From DASZHJ01 sp035581425 (GTDB lineage Bacteria > Pseudomonadota > Alphaproteobacteria > ATCC43930 > CGMCC-115725), in assembly GCA_035581425.1 (NCBI GenBank), contig DATJVP010000024.1, positions 1 to 64,000 of the forward strand: a stretch of 64,000 bases of DNA, read 5' to 3'. Below the pieces are notes generated by a model. It was not told the origin of the DNA. It worked only from the letters and a program-made list of their open reading frames with translations, and did no database searches. Position 1 is the stretch's first letter, and each line of letters begins with the position of its first letter. Positions 41,977 to 50,814 of this stretch are shown one piece after another. A program made the translations under genes and the position numbers.

Positions 41977-43770
41977 CTAGCCCATCGCCTCGAGCTCGTC
42001 GATGAAGCCCGCGATCACCGCGAGCCCCTTGTCCCAGAATTTGGGATCGCCGGCATCGAGGCCGAAGGGTGCCAAGAGCTCTCGATGATGCCGCGTGCCG
42101 CCCGCCCGCAGCATGTCCAGATACTTCTCCGCGAAGCCCCGCTCCGCCTCCTGATAGACCGCGTATAGCGAGTTCACGAGACAGTCGCCGAAGGCGTAGG
42201 CGTAAACGTAGAAGGGCGTATGGATGAAGTGCGGGATGTAGCTCCAGTAGTGCCGGTACTCGTCCTCGAAGGCGAGCGCCGGGCCGAGGCTCTCGGCCTG
42301 GACGTCGAGCCAGACCTGGCCGATGCGGTCGGGCGTGAGCTCGCCCTGGCGCCGCTCGTCATGGACGCGCCGCTCGTACTCGACGAAGGCGATCTGGCGA
42401 ACGACGGTGTTGAGCATGTCCTCGACCTTGCTCGCGAGCATGACCTTGCGGCGCTTGGGATCGCGCTCGGCGCCGAGGAGCGCGCGGAAGGTCAGCATCT
42501 CCCCGAAGACCGAGGCGGTCTCTGCGAGTGTGAGCGGCGTCTGCGACATCAGGAGACCCTGGCCGCCCGCGAGCACCTGGTGCACGCCGTGTCCGAGCTC
42601 GTGCGCGAGCGTCATCACATCCCGCGCCTTGCCCTGGTAGTTGAGCAGCAGATAGGGGTGCGCACTCGGCACCGTCGGATGCGCGAAGGCGCCCGGCGAC
42701 TTCCCCGGACGCACCGGCGCATCGATCCAGCGGTGCTCGAAGAACCTCCGACCCACCGCCGCCATCTCCGGGGAGAAGGCGCCATAGGCGCGGAGCACCG
42801 TCGTCTCCGCCTCCTGCCAGGGGATGGTCCGGCTCTCCTCGTCCGGCAGCGGCGCATTCCGGTCCCAATAGGGGAGACGCTCGACGCCGAACCATTTGGC
42901 CTTGAGGCGGTAATAGCGGTGCGAGAGACGCGGGAAGGCCGCGCGCACCGCCGAGATCAGCGCATCCACCACCTCGTCCTCGACGAAATTCCCGAGATTG
43001 CGCGAGGAAATCGGCCGCTTGTAACCCCGCCAGCGATCCTCGATCTCCTTGTCCTTGGCTAGAGTGTTGGTGATGAGCGCGAAGAGCCGTACGTTTCGGC
43101 CGAGGACCGCGCCGACGGACTTCGCGGCTTCGCGACGGAGCCGAGGATCGGGCTCAGCGAGAAGATGGAGGGCCTCGGCGCTGGTGAGGTCCTTACCGTC
43201 GACCGGGAAGCGCAGCGCCGCCATCGTTTCCTCGAAGAGACGCACCCAGGCAGCGCGACCCGCGACGTATTTCTCGTGCAGGAGCTTCTCGACCTCGTCG
43301 CTTAGCTGATGCGGCCGGAAAACGCGGACATCGCGGAGCCAGGGGCGGTAATGCGCGAGCGCGGGCTCCCTGAGTTTCGTCTCGAGCTCGGCATCCTCGA
43401 GCTTGTTGAGCTCTAGCGTGAAGAAGAGCAGGGTCGAGGCAATGTCGTTCGTCTTCTCCTGCATGAGCTGGTAGAAGCGGCCGATCTCTGGATCGCTGAC
43501 GTCACCGGAATAGATGAGCGAGGCGTAACTCATGATCCGCTCGAGCAGATCCTGGAGCCGCTCATAGGCGGCGACCGCGGCGCCGAGCTCCGCCCCCGAG
43601 AGCAACTTGAGCTTGCCCTGGTAGCTCGCGGCGAAGGCAGAGGCATCCTTGGCCGCCCTCTCGAGGTCGCGCGCGAGCTCGGGGCTGTCACGGCCGGGAT
43701 AGAGATCGCGCAAGTCCCATTCCGGAAGCGTCCCCAAGGCAGCCTCTTCGGTCGCCGGCATGCTCGTCAT
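41977..43770 (-). CDS. pepF: M3-family oligoendopeptidase F-like
   Basis: Cytoplasmic zinc peptidase of about 597 residues. HELGH (in MTLAHELGHGVHQ) supplies two zinc His, with the third ligand Glu in LAETASVFGEM downstream. C-terminal YWSYIPHFIHTPFYVYAYAFG is typical of PepF. Degrades short peptides. Start ATG at 43770 (MTSMPATEE) with GGAG upstream; an ATG three codons downstream is possible. First gene of the pepF-ABC1-DUF1684 unit. Confidence 0.93.
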   Translation of the reverse strand: MTSMPATEEAALGTLPEWDLRDLYPGRDSPELARDLERAAKDASAFAASYQGKLKLLSGAELGAAVAAYERLQDLLERIMSYASLIYSGDVSDPEIGRFYQLMQEKTNDIASTLLFFTLELNKLEDAELETKLREPALAHYRPWLRDVRVFRPHQLSDEVEKLLHEKYVAGRAAWVRLFEETMAALRFPVDGKDLTSAEALHLLAEPDPRLRREAAKSVGAVLGRNVRLFALITNTLAKDKEIEDRWRGYKRPISSRNLGNFVEDEVVDALISAVRAAFPRLSHRYYRLKAKWFGVERLPYWDRNAPLPDEESRTIPWQEAETTVLRAYGAFSPEMAAVGRRFFEHRWIDAPVRPGKSPGAFAHPTVPSAHPYLLLNYQGKARDVMTLAHELGHGVHQVLAGGQGLLMSQTPLTLAETASVFGEMLTFRALLGAERDPKRRKVMLASKVEDMLNTVVRQIAFVEYERRVHDERRQGELTPDRIGQVWLDVQAESLGPALAFEDEYRHYWSYIPHFIHTPFYVYAYAFGDCLVNSLYAVYQEAERGFAEKYLDMLRAGGTRHHRELLAPFGLDAGDPKFWDKGLAVIAGFIDELEAMG

Positions 43771-43922
43771 ACTTCTCCGTCCCTGCGCCCTACTGAGGCG
43801 CCCCCACGATATAGGCGCCGCGGGGCCCAGCGCCAAGCGCAGGTTGCATATTCCTATGATCCCTCAAAGGCCTTAGAAATGCCGTCGTGAAGCCGCGGCG
43901 ACAGCGGCGGCAGGGGGAAGCC

Positions 43923-45719
43923 ATGGATTACCGCAGGCATCGGAATCTCGCGGCCATGTTCTTGGAACAGGCGACTGCGAAGGGCGACCGGCCGTTCCTG
44001 TGGACGAAGCGCGGCGGGCGCTACGAGTCGATCTCCTGGAGGGCCGCGGCCGAAGAGGTCAATGCGCTCGCGCGCGGGCTCGGCGCGATCGGGATCAAGC
44101 CCGGCGACCGCGTGACGCTCGTCTCCGAGAACCGACCGAAATGGATGATCGCCGATCTCGGCATCATGGCCGCGGGCGCGATCACCGTCCCCGCCTACGT
44201 CACCAACACCGTCGACGATCACCGCCACATCCTCGCCAACAGCGGCTCGCGCGCGGTCATCGTCTCGACCAATGCGCTGGCTCAGCGCGCGATCCCGGCC
44301 GCCGACCAGGTCACGACTGTCGAGAGCGTCATCACCATCGATCCCCTGACCCAGGGCCAGGTCTCGCATGTGGAGATCAAGAACTGGGAGGAAGTTATCG
44401 CGCTCGGCAAGGCCGCGCCCGACGGGGTCGCGGCGACGCTCGCTCGCATCGCTCGCGACGACGTCGCCTGCCTCATCTACACCTCCGGCACCGGCGGCGT
44501 TCCCAAGGGCGTGATGCTGAGCCACGCCAACATCCTCGCGAACTGTCGCGGCGCATATGTGCTGCTGGAATCGATCGGCTTCGGCGCAGAGGTCTTCCTT
44601 TGCTTCCTGCCGCTCTCGCATTCCTACGAACACACTGCGGGGATGATGTTCCCGATCTCGCTGGGAGCGGAGATCTACTTCGCGGAGGGCGCGGAGACGC
44701 TCGGAGCGAACCTACAGGAAGCGCGCCCCACCATCATGACGGCGGTGCCGCGTCTCTACGAGACCATGCACCAGCGCATCCTCCGCGGCGTCGAGCGCGA
44801 GGGCGGGCTCAAGGCCAAGCTCTTCCACAAGACCTTGGCCCTCGGGCGCAAGCGCTACGACGATCCCCGGAGCCTGGGCCTGATCGAGCGCCTCTTGAAC
44901 CTGCTCCTCGATCGGCTCGTCCGCAGCAAGGTGCGAAAGCGCTTCGGCGGCCGCCTCAAGGCGATGGTCTCGGGCGGCGCGCCACTCAACCCGGAGATCG
45001 GGAGGTTCTTCCTCGCCCTCGGCGTGCCTCTGCTCCAGGGCTACGGCCAGACCGAGGCCTCGCCCGTCGTGAGCGCCAATCCGCCGAATCGCATCCGCAT
45101 CGACACCGTGGGTCCGCCGCTCGAGGGGGTCGAGATTCGCATCGCCGAGGACGGCGAGATCCTCGTGCACGGCGAGCTCGTCATGAAAGGCTACTGGAAC
45201 GATCCCGAAGCGACGCAGCGCGCGGTGCAGGACGGTTGGCTCCACACGGGTGACGTCGGCATGCAGGACCCCGACGGCTACATCCGCATCACCGACCGCA
45301 AACGCGACTTCATCAAGAACTCCGGCGGCGACATGGTTTCTCCCGCGCGGGTCGAAGGGTATCTGACGCTGCAGCCGGAGATCGCGCAGGCCATGGTCTT
45401 CGGCGATCGACGCCCGCACCTCGTCGCGGTGCTGGTGCCGCACGCGGAACTGCTGGAGCGCATCGCCCGAGCCGCCGGCGCCGCGCCCGATCTCGCGGCG
45501 TTCCATGAGAATCCGGAGCTGCTGAAGCAGGTCGGCGAGGGCGTCGCCCGTGTCAACGCCGAGCTCTCTCCGATCGAGCGCGTGCGCCGATTCATCCTCG
45601 CCCGCGAGCCCTTCTCCACCGCAAACGGCCAGATGACGCCGACGCTCAAAATCAAACGCCACGCCATCCGCCAAGCCTATGGCGAAGCGCTGCTGAAACT
45701 GTACGAGGCGAAGACGTGA
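43923..45719 (+). CDS. Long-chain acyl-CoA synthetase (FadD-like)
   Basis: 598-residue AMP-forming ligase of the long-chain type. P-loop YTSGTGGVPKGVMLSH (TGG where most have TTG), LPLSHSYEHTAGM, GYGQTEASPVV, GWLHTGDVGMQDPDG, and hinge DRKRDFIKNSGGDMVSP. C-terminal TLKIKRHAIRQAYG supplies the Lys. Similar to actinobacterial and alphaproteobacterial ligases of the FadD15 type. GGGGGA precedes the ATG at 43923. Divergent from pepF. Confidence 0.93.
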   Translation: MDYRRHRNLAAMFLEQATAKGDRPFLWTKRGGRYESISWRAAAEEVNALARGLGAIGIKPGDRVTLVSENRPKWMIADLGIMAAGAITVPAYVTNTVDDHRHILANSGSRAVIVSTNALAQRAIPAADQVTTVESVITIDPLTQGQVSHVEIKNWEEVIALGKAAPDGVAATLARIARDDVACLIYTSGTGGVPKGVMLSHANILANCRGAYVLLESIGFGAEVFLCFLPLSHSYEHTAGMMFPISLGAEIYFAEGAETLGANLQEARPTIMTAVPRLYETMHQRILRGVEREGGLKAKLFHKTLALGRKRYDDPRSLGLIERLLNLLLDRLVRSKVRKRFGGRLKAMVSGGAPLNPEIGRFFLALGVPLLQGYGQTEASPVVSANPPNRIRIDTVGPPLEGVEIRIAEDGEILVHGELVMKGYWNDPEATQRAVQDGWLHTGDVGMQDPDGYIRITDRKRDFIKNSGGDMVSPARVEGYLTLQPEIAQAMVFGDRRPHLVAVLVPHAELLERIARAAGAAPDLAAFHENPELLKQVGEGVARVNAELSPIERVRRFILAREPFSTANGQMTPTLKIKRHAIRQAYGEALLKLYEAKT

Positions 45720-45806
45720 GCCCCTGGGCGCCTTGGTAGTTCGAATTTTCTTCTTTTCCGCGCGCAGATGGCCGGGACACGCCCAGCCCGTGCGCGGCCG
45801 TCTCGA

Positions 45807-46787
45807 TCAAATCCCCCGATAAGCCCGGTACCACGCCACGAAGCGTGGGAGGCCATCGTCGATGGGGGTCTTGGGTTCGAAGCCGAAGTCGCGGCGTGAG
45901 GACTCGATGTCGGCATAGGTCGCGGCGACGTCGCCGGGCTGCATCGGAAGGAGCTCGCGTTGCGCCTTCCGGCCGATCGCGCGCTCCAGCACTGCGACGA
46001 AGCGCTCGAGCTCCTCGCTGCGGTGATTGCCGAGATTGTAGAGGCGAAAGGGCGGCGTGGCGCCACCATCCGTGGGCGGCTTCGCGAGACAGGCAAGCGT
46101 TCCCGAGACGATGTCGTCGATGTAGGTGAAGTCGCGCTGCATCTTGCCGCCATTGAAAAGTCGGATCGGCCGACCCTCAATGATCGCCTGCGTGAAGACC
46201 CACGCGGCCATGTCCGGCCGGCCCCAGGGCCCATAGACCGTGAAATAGCGAAGCCCCGTCGCTGGGAGCCGATAGAGATGAGCGTAGGAATAGGCCAGAA
46301 GCTCGTCGGCGCGCTTGGTCGCGGCATAAAGCGACTGCGGCTCATCCACGGAATCGCCGACGGCGAACGGTAGTTTGGAGTTGCCGCCGTAGACCGACGA
46401 GGTGCTTGCGAAGACCAGGTGTTTCAGTCCGGCAACGTGCCGGCACGCCTCCAGCAACTCGATCATGCCCACGAGGTTGGCGCTGACATAGGTGCGCGGG
46501 TGCTTGATGGAGTGGCGCACGCCCGCTTGCGCCGCCAGGTGAACGATGCGGTCGATCCCGGGCCGACGCTCGACAAGGCGGACGAGCGCCCCCTCTTCCG
46601 CGAGTTCCAGCCGCTCGAACGAAAATCCCGCGAGCTTTCCAAGCTCGGCTAGCCGAGCTTCCTTCAGGCGGACATCGTAGTATTCGTTAAGGTTATCGAC
46701 CCCGATTACCGTCTCGCCCGCGCGCACGAGCGCCGCTGCGACGTGATACCCGATGAACCCGGCAGCGCCGGTGACGAGAACGGTCAT
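45807..46787 (-). CDS. NAD-dependent epimerase, UDP-glucuronate 4-epimerase type
   Basis: 326-residue SDR enzyme. NAD loop LVTGAAGFIGYHVAAAL, VDNLNEYYDVRLKEARL, GVRHSIKHPRTYV, SSVYGGNSKLPF, and YAATKRADE (Tyr/Lys) match UDP-GlcA 4-epimerases (LpsL/Gae) that produce UDP-GalA for surface polysaccharide. Fits with ugd 9 kb away. Stands alone, divergent from the alcohol dehydrogenase. Confidence 0.92.
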   Translation of the reverse strand: MTVLVTGAAGFIGYHVAAALVRAGETVIGVDNLNEYYDVRLKEARLAELGKLAGFSFERLELAEEGALVRLVERRPGIDRIVHLAAQAGVRHSIKHPRTYVSANLVGMIELLEACRHVAGLKHLVFASTSSVYGGNSKLPFAVGDSVDEPQSLYAATKRADELLAYSYAHLYRLPATGLRYFTVYGPWGRPDMAAWVFTQAIIEGRPIRLFNGGKMQRDFTYIDDIVSGTLACLAKPPTDGGATPPFRLYNLGNHRSEELERFVAVLERAIGRKAQRELLPMQPGDVAATYADIESSRRDFGFEPKTPIDDGLPRFVAWYRAYRGI

Positions 46788-46916
46788 TTGCTTCCGCGAT
46801 CAGCCACTACTGGCCGCTTATAGCGGGTGCCGCGCCTGAAGTCATCCGCAGCGGTTGGCAAGCCCCGCCCCCTCACCTAAGCTGCGGCGGAAGCAGCCGA
46901 GAAAGGCAGAAAGCCC

Positions 46917-47972
46917 ATGAGAAGCTACGATGTCGCGCGGTTCGGCGCACCTCTCCAGCTCTTCGAGCGTCCGACGCCGAAGCCCGCGGGGACCGAGGTG
47001 CTGGTACGTACCCTCGCCGCCGGCGTCTGCCACAGCGACCTTCATCTCTGGGAAGGCGAGTACGATCTCGGCGGCGGGAAGAAGCTTCACGTGAAGGACC
47101 GAGGCATCACCCCGCCCTTCACCATGGGGCACGAGATCGTCGGCGAGGTGGTCGCTCTCGGCCCCGAGGCCGAAGGCGCGAGGGCCGGCGACCGCCGGCT
47201 CATTCATCCCTGGATCGGCTGCGGCACCTGCGCCGTCTGCCGCGGCGGCGACGAGCATCTCTGCGCGAGCCCGCGCTTTCTCGGCGTCCAGAAACCCGGC
47301 GGCTACAGCGACCACGTGCTTGTACCGCATGCTCGCTACCTCGTGGAATACGGGACCCTATCGCCCGAGCAAGCGGCACCCTTCGCCTGCTCCGGCGTCA
47401 CCGCCTATAGCGCTCTCAATAAATTTGCGCCGGGCCTCCTCAAGAGCGAGCCCGTCGTCGTGATCGGCGCGGGCGGCCTCGGCTTGATGGCGCTCTCCAT
47501 CTTGAAGGCGATGGGCGGCGCCGGCGCCGTCGTCGCGGACATCGATCCCAAAAAGCGCGAGGCCGCGAAGCAAGCGGGCGCGCTCGCTGCCGTCGATTCC
47601 GCCGCACCCGACGCGCTGAAGCAAATTCAGTCCGCAACCGCGGGCGGCGCCCATGCCGTCATCGATTTCGTGGGCTCCAGCGCGACTGCGCGCCTCGGGA
47701 CCGACGCGCTCGCCAAGGGCGGTAAATACGTGATCGTCGGCCTCTTCGGCGGCGACCTCACGCTCTCGCTGCCGATGATCCCCTGGCGCGCACTGTCAGT
47801 GCAAGGCTCCTACACGGGGAACTTGCGCGAGCTCAAGGAGCTGATGGCACTGGCGGCCACTGGCCGCGTCCCGCCTGTACCGCTAACGCGCCATTCGCTC
47901 CACGAGGCGAGCGCCGCGTTGGAGCAATTGAAGGCGGGTCGGGTGATCGGGCGCGCGGTGTTGGTGCCTTAA
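46917..47972 (+). CDS. Zinc-dependent alcohol dehydrogenase
   Basis: 351-residue medium-chain dehydrogenase. Catalytic-zinc GVCHSDLHLWEG and TMGHEIVGEV, structural-zinc cysteines GCGTCAVCRGGDEHLC, nucleotide loop VVIGAGGLGLMAL. Followed on the other strand by a P450. Substrate unknown. Confidence 0.92.
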   Translation: MRSYDVARFGAPLQLFERPTPKPAGTEVLVRTLAAGVCHSDLHLWEGEYDLGGGKKLHVKDRGITPPFTMGHEIVGEVVALGPEAEGARAGDRRLIHPWIGCGTCAVCRGGDEHLCASPRFLGVQKPGGYSDHVLVPHARYLVEYGTLSPEQAAPFACSGVTAYSALNKFAPGLLKSEPVVVIGAGGLGLMALSILKAMGGAGAVVADIDPKKREAAKQAGALAAVDSAAPDALKQIQSATAGGAHAVIDFVGSSATARLGTDALAKGGKYVIVGLFGGDLTLSLPMIPWRALSVQGSYTGNLRELKELMALAATGRVPPVPLTRHSLHEASAALEQLKAGRVIGRAVLVP

Positions 47973-48012
47973 GAAGGATCGCGCTGAGGGCGCAGAGGAT
48001 GCGCCGAGAATC

Positions 48013-49239
48013 CTACGGCCTCCGAAACCGCACCGGCAGCGACTTGACGCCCCGGAGCACGAAGCTGTCGGTCCATTCGGGGCTCTCGAGCGCGAGGGTC
48101 AGGCCTGGAAGACGCTGGACGAGCGCCGCTACGGCGATGCGGCCCTCGAGCCGCGCGAGCGGGGCTCCCAAGCAGAAGTGGATCCCGAAGCCGAAAGAGA
48201 GATGGCGGCTGTCGTCGCGCTTGACGTCGAAGCGGTCGGGATCGGGGAAGACGGCGGGATCGCGGTTGGCGGCGTTGAGGAGCGCGAAGATGCGGTCGCC
48301 GCGGCGGAAAGCCGGAGCGCCCTCATCGAGCCGCACATCCTCTAGCGCGATCCGCGTCATCGCCTGCGTGGGGCCGTCGTAGCGCAGCATCTCCTCGACG
48401 GCGGAGACCGCGAGCGAACGATCCCCGTGGAAGGCGGCGAGCTCCATGGGATGGCGCAGGAGCGCCAGCATGCCGTTCCCGATGAGGTTCGTGGTGGTCT
48501 CGTGACCCGCGAAAAGCAGAAGGATGCAGCTCGCGACGAGCTCGTCCTCGCTCAGCATCTGGCCGGAATCGGTGGCGGCGATGAGGCCGCTGAGGATGTC
48601 GTCGCGGGGGTTCTTGCGGTGATCCGCGACCATCGCGCGGAAATAGGCGGATATCTCGCGGGCGCCGCGCTCGCCGCGCTCGCGCTTGTCGGGGGTCGCG
48701 AGCGCGCTGCCGACGAAGGTCGCGATGTCGTCAGACCAGGTCTTGAAGCGGTCGAGGTCTTCGATGGGGACGCCGATCATCCCCGCGATGACGCTAGCCG
48801 GGAGCGGATAGGCGAAGTCGGCAATCAGGTCCATCCCGCCGCGCGAGGCTGAGCGCGAGATCAGATGATCGACGATGCGCTCGATCATCGGCGCGAGTGC
48901 TGCAACCGCGCGGGAGGTGAAGGCCTTGTTGAGGAGCGCTCGGCGGCGGGTGTGCTCCGGCGGATCGTTGAAAACAGCCCAGAGGCCGAGCGTCTTCAGC
49001 AGCTCCGCAACACCCGCGCGAGCGTCCGGCGCCAGATGGTCGCGGAACGGCGTGATGCGGTCGGCGCTGAAGCGGGGATCGTTCAGTACGAGGCGGACAT
49101 CGCGGTAGCGCGTCAACACCCAGCCGCCGAGGATCTCACTCCAATGCACGGGATCCTCCGCGCGGAGCCGCGCGAAGATCGGGAAGGGATCGGCGATATG
49201 CTGGGGCTGCCGCGGGTCGTAGTCGACGGATACGTCCAT
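48013..49239 (-). CDS. Cytochrome P450
   Basis: 408-residue soluble class I bacterial P450. I-helix oxygen-binding AGHETTTN, K-helix EEMLR (ExxR), and heme-binding FGFGIHFCLGAPLARLE with the axial Cys. It needs ferredoxin partners, none of which is in the window. It lies in a leftward set with SGNH, OpgC and reductase genes (14-bp gap), but functional linkage is uncertain. Substrate unknown. Confidence 0.94.
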   Translation of the reverse strand: MDVSVDYDPRQPQHIADPFPIFARLRAEDPVHWSEILGGWVLTRYRDVRLVLNDPRFSADRITPFRDHLAPDARAGVAELLKTLGLWAVFNDPPEHTRRRALLNKAFTSRAVAALAPMIERIVDHLISRSASRGGMDLIADFAYPLPASVIAGMIGVPIEDLDRFKTWSDDIATFVGSALATPDKRERGERGAREISAYFRAMVADHRKNPRDDILSGLIAATDSGQMLSEDELVASCILLLFAGHETTTNLIGNGMLALLRHPMELAAFHGDRSLAVSAVEEMLRYDGPTQAMTRIALEDVRLDEGAPAFRRGDRIFALLNAANRDPAVFPDPDRFDVKRDDSRHLSFGFGIHFCLGAPLARLEGRIAVAALVQRLPGLTLALESPEWTDSFVLRGVKSLPVRFRRP

Positions 49240-49253
49240 CGGCAGGCTATGCG

Positions 49254-50039
49254 TCAGCGCGACGCCGCCACGATACCGTCCGCGAGGAGGCGCGCGAGGC
49301 AGGCGTAGCTGCGGTCGTTCATATGCAGGCGGTCCTCGGAGAGCGCGAGGCTCTGCGGCAACACCTGTGTCTCGTCCCAGGCCTGCATGATCTGGAAGCG
49401 ATGGAAGACCGGCGCGCCCTGCGCGTAGCCGGCGGCGGAGATCGCGTGCAGCATGTCGCGATAAACGGGATGCGACGTGACGCCCGGCGCGTACTGCATA
49501 TCCATGAGGATCACGTCGATGCCCGCGGCCTTCATCCGTGCGACGCCGTCGCGGATGATCGCTGCATCGGTGGCGGGATCGACGTCGTGCATGGTGTCGT
49601 TGGTGCCGACTTGCCAGATCACGAGATCGGGGCTCTCGGCGAGGGCGTCGCCCTCGATGCGCGCCGCCATCTTCTCCGCGGTATCGCCGCCCACGCCCTT
49701 GTTGAGGACGCGGACCTCTGTCCCGGGATAGCGGCTGCGCAGCTCCTCAGCGAGGCGGCTCGGATAGCTGTTCTCCGGACGGCTCGCGCCGTGGCCCTCG
49801 GTCGAGGAGGAACCCAGCGCCACGATGGTGACGGGCTCGCCCGCCGCGATCCGCTGCGCCACGTGCGGAAGCGTCGCGTTGAGGCGCTCGGCGCCGGTGG
49901 GCGCGCGGCAGGTATCGATGGCGGCGCCGCTACGCTCGCTCGTCAGCGGGACCGCGAGCGCCACCGCCACCAGTGCCGCAGCCGCAACGCTCGCGAGGCG
50001 GTGCCGCCGGACCAGTCCGGGCAATGGGGGAGGCCTCAT
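49254..50039 (-). CDS. SGNH/GDSL-family hydrolase (catalytic residues intact)
   Basis: 261 residues with an N-terminal signal/anchor (about 13-32). Block I VALGSSSTEGHG (nucleophile Ser), block II NKGVGGDT (Gly), block III VGTNDTMHD (Asn) and block V DRLHMNDRSYA (Asp and His) are all present. The family hydrolyses or transfers acyl groups, often on polysaccharides. Its ATG overlaps the stop of the second SGNH gene by 4 nt; both follow opgC. The four catalytic blocks of this copy are intact, unlike its neighbour. Confidence 0.9.
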   Translation of the reverse strand: MRPPPLPGLVRRHRLASVAAAALVAVALAVPLTSERSGAAIDTCRAPTGAERLNATLPHVAQRIAAGEPVTIVALGSSSTEGHGASRPENSYPSRLAEELRSRYPGTEVRVLNKGVGGDTAEKMAARIEGDALAESPDLVIWQVGTNDTMHDVDPATDAAIIRDGVARMKAAGIDVILMDMQYAPGVTSHPVYRDMLHAISAAGYAQGAPVFHRFQIMQAWDETQVLPQSLALSEDRLHMNDRSYACLARLLADGIVAASR

Positions 50040-50803
50040 CGGGTGGCGTAGGCGATCGCGTCGGCGATGCGCTCCCCGAGACACGCATAGACCCGCGTGG
50101 CGAGTTTCGGCCGCTCTTCCTGCGGCACGCCCGAGAGCTTGAAGCTCCCGACCTCGCTCCAGTGTTTCATGATCGCGTAGCGCTGGAAGACATAGGCGTC
50201 CGCGATATCGCCGGCCTGATGCACGGCGTCGAGATAGGGAGCGAAGTTCGTCACCGTCTCGGTGTCAGGGGAATACTGCATGTCCACTAACATGACCTCG
50301 ATGCCCGCCGCTTGCAACCGGGCGATGCCCGATTGCAGAGCCGCCGCGAATGCGTCTAGCTCGCTGCCGCGAACGGCATCGGTGATGCCGACCTCCCAAA
50401 TGACGAGATTTGGTTTCTCTGCGATAACGTCTCGCTCGAGCCGCGCCTCCATCTGCTGGGCGGTCTCGCGCACCGCGCCGCGATTAAGGACGGTGATGCT
50501 CTCGTCGGGATGGCGGCTGCGCAATATCAGCTCTAGCTGGTGGGGATAGGCGGCATCGAGGCTACCCGCGGCGGTCCCCACCGTGGAGGAGCCGCCGATC
50601 GCCACGATGGTGATGGGCTCCTTGTCCTTAAGCCTCTGTGCCAGTTTCGGAAATTTCGGGTCGTCCTCTATGAGCTCGGGGGTTGCCGCGCATTCCGCGC
50701 CGACGGTCTCGGCCGCGCGCGGCGCGGAGACCGGAGCCCCGAGTGAGAGGACGAGGAAAAATGCCGCTGAGATTGCCCGAAAGCGGAAGCGAAGGAGCGT
50801 CAT
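50036..50803 (-). CDS. SGNH-family protein, catalytic residues lost
   Basis: 255 residues with signal peptide (MTLLRFRFRAISAAFFLVL, cleaved near APRAAE). Related to the next gene (both contain ITIVA/VTIVA, LNxG, LVIWxVG and DMQY segments). Block I GGSSTVG keeps Ser, but block III reads VGITDAV (Thr for Asn) and the DxxH block V is gone: the C-terminus runs EERPKLATRVYACLGERIA. It is probably a catalytically dead or altered paralogue. Start ATG 11 bp after the opgC stop; a GTG 9 bp upstream is also possible. Confidence 0.84.
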   Translation of the reverse strand: MTLLRFRFRAISAAFFLVLSLGAPVSAPRAAETVGAECAATPELIEDDPKFPKLAQRLKDKEPITIVAIGGSSTVGTAAGSLDAAYPHQLELILRSRHPDESITVLNRGAVRETAQQMEARLERDVIAEKPNLVIWEVGITDAVRGSELDAFAAALQSGIARLQAAGIEVMLVDMQYSPDTETVTNFAPYLDAVHQAGDIADAYVFQRYAIMKHWSEVGSFKLSGVPQEERPKLATRVYACLGERIADAIAYATR

Positions 50804-50814
50804 TGCCGTCACGA

